Shown piece by piece: positions 1-6,026 of a stretch of 18,447 nucleotides of DNA. Origin of the DNA: DASTGO01 sp035719045. Lineage in GTDB: Bacteria; Actinomycetota; Actinomycetes; Actinomycetales; Kineosporiaceae. The translations under genes and the position numbers were made by a program. The notes below the pieces were generated by a model. It was given only the letters and a program-made list of their open reading frames with translations, was not told the DNA's origin and ran no database searches. Where the stretch lies: positions 1-18,447 of the forward strand of contig DASTGO010000251.1 in the NCBI GenBank assembly GCA_035719045.1. Reading direction: 5' to 3'. Within the stretch, counting starts at the first letter, position 1, and the number at the start of each line of letters is the position of its first letter.

Positions 1-213
1 CGGACCGCCGCTGCCGGGCTCGCTGCCGCCGGAACTGTCGTTGGCGGGATCGCCGTCCACCTGGAGGACGCCCTGTACCAGCAGTCCGGACCGGCCCCGC
101 CCGCCACCGCCGTCGGCCGCCGCCCGGCAGGAGGCACAGCGGCAGTCGGCCACCGGACGGCGTTCGGCGGCGCTGCCGGTCAGCATGACTGCGCGCAACC
201 GGTCCTCGCCCAC
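1..213 (-). CDS. MBL-fold metallohydrolase, N-terminal part (cut by left edge)
   Basis: Minus-strand frame open from the left edge to a GTG at 213; only the first 71 residues are visible. After a short lead the protein reads LTGSAAERRPVADCRCASC and then SGLLVQGVLQVD. This resembles the start of a family of actinobacterial MBL-fold hydrolases: a Gly-rich first strand, a Cys-x-Cys-x-x-Cys element near residues 24-29, then a hydrophobic strand. The metal-binding HxHxDH motif would lie outside the window, so catalysis cannot be judged. I chose GTG 213 because TACCCT lies 8 nt upstream (leaderless pattern) and because it keeps the LRAVML strand; ATG at 186 would remove it. Homologues often sit beside cobalamin genes (cobU/cobT/cobS), so those may lie to the left. 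Residues 54-71 are Gly/Ser/Pro-rich and look less conserved. The assignment rests on a short stretch. Confidence 0.6.
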   Translation of the reverse strand, partial: MGEDRLRAVMLTGSAAERRPVADCRCASCRAAADGGGGRGRSGLLVQGVLQVDGDPANDSSGGSEPGSGGP

Positions 214-221
214 GGCTCCGG

Positions 222-227
222 AGGGTA
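222..227 (-). promoter_or_regulatory. Leaderless -10 element of the MBL-fold gene
   Basis: On the minus strand TACCCT fits the actinobacterial TANNNT -10 consensus and lies 8 nt before GTG 213. There is no convincing -35 hexamer. The spacing would put the transcription start at or next to the start codon. Confidence 0.45.
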
Positions 228-284
228 GCCGACCGGCCGGGGACCTCCCGCCGCGACCGCACGGCGGTGGTGGGTGGTGCCGCG

Positions 285-290
285 TACGGT
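285..290 (+). promoter_or_regulatory. Leaderless -10 element of the 70-residue protein gene
   Basis: TACGGT lies 6 nt before ATG 297, and no Shine-Dalgarno sequence precedes that ATG. It fits TANNNT at leaderless spacing and supports ATG 297 over the in-frame upstream start at 267. Confidence 0.5.
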
Positions 291-296
291 TCAGCC

Positions 297-509
297 ATGA
301 CTTCCTGGACATGGCGTTACGAGGCAGCCGACGGCTCGGCGATGACCGGCCCACAACTGCCGGAGCAGACCTTCCCCAGCCAGGCCGATGCCGAGTCCTG
401 GGTCGGGGAGACGTGGCGGGAACTGACCTCATCCGGCGTCGAGTCGGTGACCCTGTTGCGGGACGGGGAGATCGTCTACGGGTCGATGAGCCTGCGCCCG
501 CTGGAGTGA
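297..509 (+). CDS. Small conserved actinobacterial protein (70 aa), function unknown
   Basis: A 70-residue soluble protein beginning MTSWTWRYE and ending YGSMSLRPLE. I recognise the pattern from many actinobacterial genomes, where it is annotated as hypothetical: an aromatic-rich first strand, a Ser-Gln-Ala-Asp-Ala-Glu-Ser-Trp segment, a Trp-Arg-Glu-Leu helix, and a final strand with Val-Tyr-Gly-Ser-Met-Ser-Leu. It has no signal peptide, membrane segment, cysteine pair or catalytic motif. The start at 297 is preferred because TACGGT lies 6 nt upstream and conserved-looking sequence begins there; the ten extra residues from 267 look non-coding. It is divergent from the MBL gene and convergent with the aldo/keto reductase gene, with a shared terminator hairpin between their 3' ends. 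I assign no function. Confidence 0.8.
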   Translation: MTSWTWRYEAADGSAMTGPQLPEQTFPSQADAESWVGETWRELTSSGVESVTLLRDGEIVYGSMSLRPLE

Positions 510-535
510 GCGGGGCCGGCACCGGGCAGACGGTG

Positions 536-580
536 ACGCCGGGCGGGTGGTGATCGGCTGGGTCACCACCCGCCCGGCGT
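536..580. terminator. Bidirectional terminator hairpin between convergent genes
   Basis: A perfect 18-bp inverted repeat (536-553 and 563-580, arm ACGCCGGGCGGGTGGTGA) with a 9-nt loop, between the stop at 509 and the minus-strand stop at 651. No T-tract follows on either strand, which is common for actinobacterial hairpin terminators. Confidence 0.8.
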
Positions 581-650
581 TCGTGCTCGTACCCCGGCGG
601 GCGCTGCCGAGCCCCGGCCGGTTCGGACCGGGTGGCTTGGGCGGGGTGGT

Positions 651-1661
651 TCAGACCGGTCGGGTCTGCGGAGCGGTCTGCGCGGTCAGTGCCGGGTCGC
701 GGACCACGACGTCGCCGAGCACCTCGTCGACCTGCTTGAGCAGGTCGGCCTCCAGCCGTACCCCGCTGGCCCTGACGTTCTCGTGCACCTGCTCCGGCCG
801 CGACGCACCGATGATGGCGGCGGACACGTTCGCGTTCTGCAACACCCAGGCCACCGCGAGCTGGGCCAGGGACAGCCCGGCCTGGTCGGCCAGCGGCCGC
901 AGCCCCTGCACCCGCTCCAGGACCTCGTCGCGCAGCAGTCGCTTGATGAAGTTCGCCCCGCCCTTGTCGTCGGTGGCGCGGGACCCGGCGGGCAGCGGCT
1001 GGCCGGGCAGGTACTTGCCGGTGAGCACGCCCTGCGCGACCGGGGACCAGACGATCTGCCCGAGGCCGAGCTCCTGGCAGGCCGGGACGACCTCGCCTTC
1101 GATCACCCGCCAGAGCATCGAGTACTGCGGCTGGCTGGAGATCAGCGGGATGCCCAGTTCCCGGGCCAGCGCCTGACCGGCGCGGATCTGGTCGGCGGTC
1201 CACTCGCTGACCCCGATGTACAGCGCCTTGCCGGACCGGACGACGTCGGCGAATGCCTGCATCGTCTCTTCCAGCGGCGTCTCGGTGTCGTACCGGTGCG
1301 CCTGGTACAGGTCGACGTAGTCGGTGCGCAGCCGCCGCAGCGACCCGTTGATCGACTCCATGATGTGCTTGCGGGACAGACCGCAGTCGTTCGGACCACC
1401 CGGCCCGGTCGGCCAGTAGACCTTGGTGAAGATCTCCAGGCTCTCCCGTCGCTGCCCGGCGAGCGCGTCGCCGAGCACCGTCTCCGCCGCGGTGTTGGCG
1501 TAGACGTCCGCGGTGTCGAAGGAGGTGATCCCGGCGTCCAGGGCGGCGCGCACGCAGGCGGTGGCGACCTCGTCGCCCACCTGTGAACCGTGGGTCAGCC
1601 AGTTGCCGTAGACGATCTCGGTGATCTTCAGGCCGCTGCGGCCGAGGTAGCGATACTCCAT
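651..1661 (-). CDS. Aldo/keto reductase family oxidoreductase
   Basis: A 336-residue cytosolic NADPH-dependent aldo/keto reductase, TIM-barrel fold, close in style to the potassium-channel beta-subunit/YghZ-like branch. The catalytic tetrad is visible: Asp49 and Tyr54 in FDTADVY, Lys80 in EIFTKVYWP and His122 in YQAHRYD. The N-terminus MEYRYLGRSGLKIT is typical of this branch. The C-terminal segment AAIIGASRPEQVHENV matches the conserved Gly-Ala-Ser-x-x-x-Gln cofactor-binding region. Length is normal for the family. ATG 1661 is supported by TAGGGT exactly 7 nt upstream, a leaderless arrangement. The physiological carbonyl substrate cannot be read from the sequence. The gene stands alone, in line with the DUF3043 gene but about 240 bp downstream of it. 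Confidence 0.93.
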   Translation of the reverse strand: MEYRYLGRSGLKITEIVYGNWLTHGSQVGDEVATACVRAALDAGITSFDTADVYANTAAETVLGDALAGQRRESLEIFTKVYWPTGPGGPNDCGLSRKHIMESINGSLRRLRTDYVDLYQAHRYDTETPLEETMQAFADVVRSGKALYIGVSEWTADQIRAGQALARELGIPLISSQPQYSMLWRVIEGEVVPACQELGLGQIVWSPVAQGVLTGKYLPGQPLPAGSRATDDKGGANFIKRLLRDEVLERVQGLRPLADQAGLSLAQLAVAWVLQNANVSAAIIGASRPEQVHENVRASGVRLEADLLKQVDEVLGDVVVRDPALTAQTAPQTRPV

Positions 1662-1668
1662 GGCCCTG

Positions 1669-1674
1669 ACCCTA
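1669..1674 (-). promoter_or_regulatory. Leaderless -10 element of the aldo/keto reductase gene
   Basis: On the minus strand TAGGGT is followed by 7 nt (CAGGGCC) and then ATG 1661. It is a near-ideal TANNNT box at leaderless spacing. Confidence 0.6.
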
Positions 1675-1739
1675 GCGGGCGGCTCTGTCCTCGCCGGGCC
1701 GCCCTGCGATTGCCCTCAGATCAGGTGGAAACCCTTGCC

Positions 1740-1840
1740 GCGCAGGCGTTTTCATCATGAAACGGGCGAAAGTTCTTGTGGTGCAAGTCGTTTCAGAGTG
1801 AGGTGGGCGCAACCTGTTGTGGGACAAGCGGTTGCCGAGT
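1740..1840. other. Relatively AT-rich, dyad-rich intergenic segment
   Basis: This part of the 244-bp gap between the DUF3043 and aldo/keto reductase genes is clearly less GC-rich than its surroundings and holds several dyads. TTTCAT-C-ATGAAA is a perfect 13-bp palindrome at 1750-1762. TGAAACG (1758-1764) pairs with CGTTTCA (1789-1795) around an inner CTTG/CAAG hairpin. GCAACC (1809-1814) pairs with GGTTGC (1830-1835), enclosing TTGT-GGG-ACAA. I see no credible coding frame. It could be a regulatory region, a terminator for the DUF3043 gene, or a small RNA. Confidence 0.45.
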
Positions 1841-1905
1841 GATCCGGGTGCACGTTGTTGCTGCTCACACGGCACGACCACTCATGCGGGACGACCGTCC
1901 GGAAC

Positions 1906-2520
1906 TCACTCCGGGAACTGGCCCCGGGCCACCTGAGGCCGGGGCAACCGCATCCGGCGGATCTGCAGCGCCCGGGAGATCGCGTACATGCCGACCCCGG
2001 TCGCCTGGTCCGCTCCGAACCGCGCGGTGACCTCACGGATGATCTTGCGCCGCAGGAAGTAGAAGTCGACCGCCATCCCCAGCATGCCCACGTAGAGCAG
2101 GATGGCGAGGGCGAGGTTGATCACGGAGTTGCCGAACTGGCTGAGCACCAGGAACGCCAGGGCGAAGAACAGGAAGTACTCGCCGAGGTTGTGCCGGGCG
2201 TCCACGTAGTTGCGGGCCCAGCGCCGGCCCTTGCCCAGGTCGCGGGCGGGGTAGAAGCGCTCGTCGCCGTTGAGCAGCGCCTGGCGCATCTTGGCCCGGT
2301 CGGACTGGTAGGCCACGCGGCGGGTCTCGCGGGCCGCCTTGCGCTCCTCCTTGGTGGCTCCCGGCTTGACCGTGGCGGCCTGGCCGCCGGAGACGACGGG
2401 GCGGCGGTTGGCCTGCTCCGCATCACGCCGCTTGGGCGTGGGGCGGCCCTTGCCCGTGGTGGCGGACAGCTCCTGCGGGGCAGCGGCCTGGGCCGGCTGG
2501 CTCTCCTTGCGACCGAACAC
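1906..2520 (-). CDS. DUF3043 family membrane protein
   Basis: A 204-residue protein of the actinobacterial DUF3043 family, similar in layout to M. tuberculosis Rv2206 as I recall it. Residues 1-70 are polar and basic with the family signature GKGRPTPKRRDAE (about 23-35), followed by a charged stretch rich in Lys, Arg and Glu. The segment ERFYPARDLGKGRRWARNYVDAR (about 87-109, written here in outline only) leads into two predicted membrane helices at about 115-130 and 133-153. The tail is basic. The role is unknown. I prefer GTG 2520 over GTG 2526 because TAGGCT lies 6 nt before 2520 and directly abuts 2526, which points to a leaderless mRNA and an N-terminus VFGRK. The gene is divergent from the M20 peptidase gene across a 179-bp gap with a -10-like box for each side. 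Confidence 0.87.
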   Translation of the reverse strand: MFGRKESQPAQAAAPQELSATTGKGRPTPKRRDAEQANRRPVVSGGQAATVKPGATKEERKAARETRRVAYQSDRAKMRQALLNGDERFYPARDLGKGRRWARNYVDARHNLGEYFLFFALAFLVLSQFGNSVINLALAILLYVGMLGMAVDFYFLRRKIIREVTARFGADQATGVGMYAISRALQIRRMRLPRPQVARGQFPE

Positions 2521-2526
2521 GCCCAC

Positions 2527-2532
2527 AGCCTA
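2527..2532 (-). promoter_or_regulatory. Leaderless -10 element of the DUF3043 gene
   Basis: On the minus strand TAGGCT is followed by GTGGGC and then GTG 2520. The hexamer is too close to GTG 2526 for that codon to be transcribed, so it decides the start if the promoter is real. Confidence 0.5.
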
Positions 2533-2687
2533 CGGCCTCGCCCTGCGCGTCGCGGGCGCCTCCCGGATTACCCGGATCACGCTGGTGCGCCGGGCCCGGC
2601 CGGTCCGCCCCGCTCCCCGCGTGCCCTTCCCCTGCCGTCCGGCGCCCCGCTCCTGACTGCCGGGATGGGCCGGGCGGGCGTCGGTAC

Positions 2688-2693
2688 TACCTT
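2688..2693 (+). promoter_or_regulatory. Leaderless -10 element of the M20 peptidase gene
   Basis: TACCTT lies 6 nt before GTG 2700, with no Shine-Dalgarno sequence in the gap. It is the same arrangement as the divergent DUF3043 gene. Confidence 0.45.
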
Positions 2694-2699
2694 GACCCG

Positions 2700-4076
2700 G
2701 TGACCGTCCTGCCCGCCCCGTCCCGCGTCGACGTCGACAGCCTGCGAGCCCGGGTCCTCCAGTTGCTGCCCGAGATCCGTGCCGACCTGGAGTCCCTGAT
2801 CCGGATCCCCGGGGTGTCCGCCCCGGCCTTCGACCAGCGGCCGTTGGACACCTCCGCCGAGGCGGTCGCCGCCCTGCTGCGCGCCGCCGGCCTGCCGCAG
2901 GTCGAGATCCTGCGGGCGGAGGTGGACGGGGTGCCCGGCGCCCCCGGTGTGATCGCCCGCCGCCCGGCCGCCCCCGGCGCCCCGACCGTCCTGCTCTACG
3001 CCCACCACGATGTCCAGCCCCCGGGCGACCCGGCGCTGTGGACCAGCCCCGCCTTCGAGCCGGTCGAGCGCGACGGCCGCCTCTACGGCCGGGGGGCGGC
3101 CGACGACAAGGGCGGGATCGCGGTGCACCTGGCCGCGATCCGGGCACTCGGGGCGGACAGCCCGCTCGGGATCACCGTGTTCGTCGAGGGCGAGGAGGAG
3201 ATCGGCTCGCCGAGTTTCGGGGCCTTCCTGCAGGCCTACGGCGACCGGTTGGCGGCCGACGTCATCGTCATCGCGGACTCCGGGAACTGGCGGCTCGGCC
3301 TGCCCGCCCTGACCACCAGCCTGCGCGGCCTGGTCGACGGCGTGATCGAGGTCCGGACCCTGGACCACGGCGTGCACTCCGGGATGTTCGGCGGGGCGGT
3401 CCCCGACGCGCTGACCGCGGCCATCCGGCTGCTGGACGGCCTGTGGGACGCCGACGGCGTGCTCACCGTGCCGGGTCTGGTCACCGGCGAGGCGCGGCTC
3501 GACTACGCCGAGGCCGACCTGCGCGCCGACGCGGGCGTGCTGGACGGCGTGGACCTGATCGGCCGGGCGCCGATCGCCTCCCGGCTGTGGACCCGCCCGT
3601 CGCTGACCATCACCGGGCTCGACGTGCCCTCGGTCGACACCGCCTCGAACACCCTGCTGCCGGCCGTGCGGGCCAAGTTCAGCCTCCGGCTGGCCCCGGG
3701 GCAGGACCCGCTGCCCGCCTTCGCCGCGCTGCGGGACCATCTGCTGGCCGCCGCGCCGTGGGGGGCCCGGGTCGAGGTCACCCTGGGCGAGGCGGGCCAC
3801 CCGTGGGCCGGGGACGTCGATGGTGCGGTGTACGACACCGCCCGGTGGGCGCTGGAACAGGCGTACGGGCATGTCCCGGTGCACATGGGGATCGGCGGCT
3901 CGATCCCGTTCATCGCCCAACTGGGGGAGACCTACCCCGCCGCGACGGTCCTGGTCACCGGCGTGGAGGACCCCGACACCCGGGCTCACGGCACCGACGA
4001 GTCCCTGCACCTGGCCGAGTTCGAGCGGGCCTGCGTGGCCCACGCCCTGCTGCTGGCGGCTCTGGCCACCGGCTGA
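2700..4076 (+). CDS. M20 family dinuclear-metal peptidase (dipeptidase-like)
   Basis: A 458-residue cytosolic metallopeptidase of the M20 (PepV/carnosinase/ArgE-like) family, which cleaves dipeptides or deacylates amino acids with two zinc-type ions. Expected metal and catalytic positions are visible: His102 and Asp104 in AHHDVQPPGD, the Asp135-Asp136 pair in RGAADDKGG, Glu166-Glu167 in EGEEEIGS, Asp193 in IADSGN, and His437 in GTDESLH. The dimerisation domain sits between them, with HGVHSGMFGG at about 223-232. Length matches the dipeptidase group that contains carnosine dipeptidase-like proteins. The start is GTG 2700, supported by TACCTT 6 nt upstream. The substrate is not predictable. It is followed 87 bp later by the glycerate kinase gene with its own weak -10-like box, so co-transcription is uncertain. 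Confidence 0.92.
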   Translation: MTVLPAPSRVDVDSLRARVLQLLPEIRADLESLIRIPGVSAPAFDQRPLDTSAEAVAALLRAAGLPQVEILRAEVDGVPGAPGVIARRPAAPGAPTVLLYAHHDVQPPGDPALWTSPAFEPVERDGRLYGRGAADDKGGIAVHLAAIRALGADSPLGITVFVEGEEEIGSPSFGAFLQAYGDRLAADVIVIADSGNWRLGLPALTTSLRGLVDGVIEVRTLDHGVHSGMFGGAVPDALTAAIRLLDGLWDADGVLTVPGLVTGEARLDYAEADLRADAGVLDGVDLIGRAPIASRLWTRPSLTITGLDVPSVDTASNTLLPAVRAKFSLRLAPGQDPLPAFAALRDHLLAAAPWGARVEVTLGEAGHPWAGDVDGAVYDTARWALEQAYGHVPVHMGIGGSIPFIAQLGETYPAATVLVTGVEDPDTRAHGTDESLHLAEFERACVAHALLLAALATG

Positions 4077-4151
4077 GCCCGCCCGGCCTGGATCGCCCGT
4101 TCCGGATCACCGTCCGGGGCGGCTCCCGCGCGTTCGGCCGCAGCAGTGGGA

Positions 4152-4157
4152 CAGACT
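4152..4157 (+). promoter_or_regulatory. Possible leaderless -10 element of the glycerate kinase gene
   Basis: CAGACT matches TANNNT except for the first base and lies 6 nt before GTG 4164. It is weaker than the other boxes in this window but favours the 4164 start over 4146. Confidence 0.3.
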
Positions 4158-4163
4158 TCGGGG

Positions 4164-5324
4164 GTGCGTGTGCTCGTCGCCCCCGACTGCTTCACCGGCA
4201 CGCTGTCCGCCCGGCAGGCGGCGGAGGCCATCGCCGAGGGCTGGCGGCGCCAGGCCCCGGCGGACGACCTGGAGCTGTGCCCGCTGTCCGACGGCGGTCC
4301 GGGCTTCCTGGAGGTGCTGCAGGACGGCGTCGGCGGGGAACTGCTCGCGGTGACCGTCCCCGGCCCGCTGGGGGAGGACGTACCGGCGGGCGTCCTTGTC
4401 ACGCAGGGGCCGGACGGGCCGCGGACCGCCTATCTGGAGTCGGCCCAGGCCTGCGGGCTGCACCTGGTACCCCCCGCCCGCAGGGATCCCGGGGCGACCT
4501 CCACCGCGGGCGTCGGGGCCCTGCTGGATGCCGCGCGGGAGGCCGGCGCGCAGCGGATCGTGGTCGGTCTCGGCGGATCGGGGACCAACGACGCCGGTGC
4601 CGGGATGCTGGGCTGGCTGGCCGACCACGCCGGGCTGGTCACCGACGGCCGGTTCACCGGGCGGCTGGGCAGCGGCGGGGCCGGGCTGCGGGGCTGCGGC
4701 CGGTCCGAACTGACCCCCCTGGCCGGGCTGCGGGCCCGTTGGGCCGATGTGGAACTGGTGATCGCCAGCGATGTCGACGCCCCGCTGACCGGGTTCCACG
4801 GCGCCAGTGCCGGGTTCGCCGCGCAGAAGGGCGCCACCCCGGAGCAGGCCCAGGCGCTCGACCGGGCCCTGGGTGACTTCGCGGCCGCGGCGGTGCAGGC
4901 CTGCGGGCTGCCGCAGCGGTTGTCCGGGCAGCCCGGTGCCGGGGCCGCGGGTGGCCTGGGATTCGGGCTGCTCCTGCTCGGAGCCCGGCGGGTGGCCGGG
5001 TCGCAGGCCGTGCTGGACAGCGTCGGGATGGCCGAGCGGTTGGGCCGCAACGACCTGGTGGTGACCGGCGAGGGCTGCCTGGACTGGCAGTCGCTGCGCG
5101 GCAAGGTGGTCGCCGGGGTGGCCCATGCCGCGCTGCGGACCGGGACCCCGGTGATCGTGCTGGCCGGGCAGGTCGTGGTCGGCCGCCGGGAGCTGTCCTC
5201 GATCGGGGTGGAGTCCGCCTATCCGGTCGCCCGGACCCCGCCGGAGGTCCGGGCCTCGCTCGCGGATCCGGCGGGCACCCTGGCCGACCGGGCACAGCGG
5301 GTGGCCCGCACCTGGTCGCGCTGA
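4164..5324 (+). CDS. Glycerate kinase (GlxK/GarK family)
   Basis: A 386-residue glycerate kinase that phosphorylates D-glycerate with ATP (2- or 3-phosphoglycerate product not determinable). Family landmarks in order: APDCFTGTLSARQAAEAI at 6-23, LSDGGPGFLE at 41-50, GLGGSGTNDAGAGMLGWL at about 135-152, and TGEGCLDWQSLRGKVVAGV at about 301-319. The usual N-terminal motif is APDxFKGxLxA; here the lysine is replaced by threonine (Thr11). Length fits the family. GTG 4164 gives the expected VRVLVAPD beginning; GTG 4146 would add six residues of no family similarity. A glycerate kinase homologue is, as I recall, found at the same place near Rv2204c-Rv2206 in mycobacteria, which supports orthology. 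A short tandem repeat begins directly after its stop codon. Confidence 0.92.
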   Translation: MRVLVAPDCFTGTLSARQAAEAIAEGWRRQAPADDLELCPLSDGGPGFLEVLQDGVGGELLAVTVPGPLGEDVPAGVLVTQGPDGPRTAYLESAQACGLHLVPPARRDPGATSTAGVGALLDAAREAGAQRIVVGLGGSGTNDAGAGMLGWLADHAGLVTDGRFTGRLGSGGAGLRGCGRSELTPLAGLRARWADVELVIASDVDAPLTGFHGASAGFAAQKGATPEQAQALDRALGDFAAAAVQACGLPQRLSGQPGAGAAGGLGFGLLLLGARRVAGSQAVLDSVGMAERLGRNDLVVTGEGCLDWQSLRGKVVAGVAHAALRTGTPVIVLAGQVVVGRRELSSIGVESAYPVARTPPEVRASLADPAGTLADRAQRVARTWSR

Positions 5325-5384
5325 CCGAGCCGGCCACTGACCCGAACCGGCCACTGCCCGAACCGGCCACTGCCCGAGCTGACC
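5325..5384. repeat. 16-bp tandem repeat, three full copies plus a partial
   Basis: The unit CCCGAACCGGCCACTG is present exactly at 5341-5356 and 5357-5372. A diverged copy, CCGAGCCGGCCACTGA, lies at 5325-5340, and a partial CCCGAGCTGACC follows. The array starts at the base after the glycerate kinase stop codon. A 16-bp period does not keep a reading frame, so it is presumably non-coding. Confidence 0.85.
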
Positions 5385-5522
5385 ACGGCGGGCGATCTTC
5401 GTCGTCCTGCACCTACCCTGGGGAACGAGCCATGGGTGGGCCGTCACGTAAGCCGGGAATGCGGAGACGTTGCGACGTGCTACACGGGCGGAACCGACTC
5501 GACACGTACGGAGATGACCCGG

Positions 5523-5894
5523 ATGACCGTTCAGGACCAGACCGGCCAGGAGCAGCAGACCACGGCTACGCACGGCGTCGTGCTCACCGATGTCGCCGCG
5601 GCCAAGGTGAAGAGCTTGCTGGAACAGGAAGGCCGTGACGATCTTCGACTGCGGGTGGCGGTCCAGCCCGGAGGCTGCTCGGGCCTGGTGTACCAGCTCT
5701 ACTTCGACGAGCGGACCCTCGACGGGGACCTGCTGCGCGACTTCGGCGGTGTCGAGGTGGTCGTGGACCGGATGAGCGCTCCCTACCTCGACGGCGCGAC
5801 CATCGACTTCGCCGACACCATCGAGAAGCAGGGCTTCACCATCGACAACCCGAACGCCCAGGGCAGCTGCGCCTGTGGCGACAGCTTCCACTGA
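5523..5894 (+). CDS. erpA: A-type iron-sulfur carrier, ErpA/HesB family
   Basis: A 123-residue A-type carrier that binds an Fe-S cluster and passes it to apo-proteins in the cytosol. The HesB/IscA fold is clear, with the three invariant cysteines: Cys52 in QPGGCSGLVYQLYFD, and Cys116 and Cys118 in the C-terminal GSCACGDSF. Residues 1-17 are a polar, Gln/Thr-rich extension that can be ignored for fold purposes. ATG 5523 is preferred because GGAG (5510-5513) is 9 nt upstream; the in-frame ATG 5514 directly abuts that same GGAG and could not use it. Unlike its neighbours, this gene has a leader and a Shine-Dalgarno. A hairpin follows about 60 bp after the stop. The orthologous position in M. tuberculosis is Rv2204c by my recollection. 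The symbol is a family-level call. Confidence 0.93.
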   Translation: MTVQDQTGQEQQTTATHGVVLTDVAAAKVKSLLEQEGRDDLRLRVAVQPGGCSGLVYQLYFDERTLDGDLLRDFGGVEVVVDRMSAPYLDGATIDFADTIEKQGFTIDNPNAQGSCACGDSFH

Positions 5895-5952
5895 TCGACC
5901 TCCCGATCGACCTGCGGTGATCGGCTCGGCCCCGCGGGCTGACGGTCCCCTC

Positions 5953-5987
5953 CGGCGGCCGGTGCGCCAGGTGCGTGCCGGCCGCCG
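5953..5987 (+). terminator. GC-rich hairpin downstream of erpA
   Basis: A perfect 10-bp inverted repeat: CGGCGGCCGG (5953-5962) and CCGGCCGCCG (5978-5987) with a 15-nt loop. It lies between the erpA stop and the leaderless promoter of the next gene. No T-tract follows. Confidence 0.6.
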
Positions 5988-6012
5988 TCCCGTTCAGGGG
6001 TGATCCGGCCGG

Positions 6013-6018
6013 TAGGGT
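6013..6018 (+). promoter_or_regulatory. Leaderless -10 element of the adenosine kinase-like gene
   Basis: TAGGGT lies 8 nt before GTG 6027, which begins the family-typical VRIAVTGSIATDH. An upstream in-frame GTG at 6000 precedes this box and would not be transcribed from it. Confidence 0.6.
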
Positions 6019-6026
6019 GGCGGCCC

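Noticed and set aside
1750..1762. Zur box
   Set aside because: TTTCATCATGAAA has the half-sites in the reverse order to the TGAAA...TTTCA pattern of actinobacterial Zur sites.
3038..4876. A 612-codon plus-strand frame overlapping the M20 peptidase and glycerate kinase
   Set aside because: Arg/Gly/Pro-rich frame-shifted reading of two genes whose real frames carry catalytic motifs.
5325..5384. CRISPR array
   Set aside because: The copies are head-to-tail with no spacers between them, and no cas genes are present.
5432..5638. Possible 68-residue leader peptide ahead of and overlapping erpA
   Set aside because: Out of frame with erpA, no ribosome site, no recognisable sequence; the overlap is probably chance.
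4107..5891. A 594-codon minus-strand frame across glycerate kinase and erpA
   Set aside because: Runs through two well-supported plus-strand genes and the tandem repeat; no family features.
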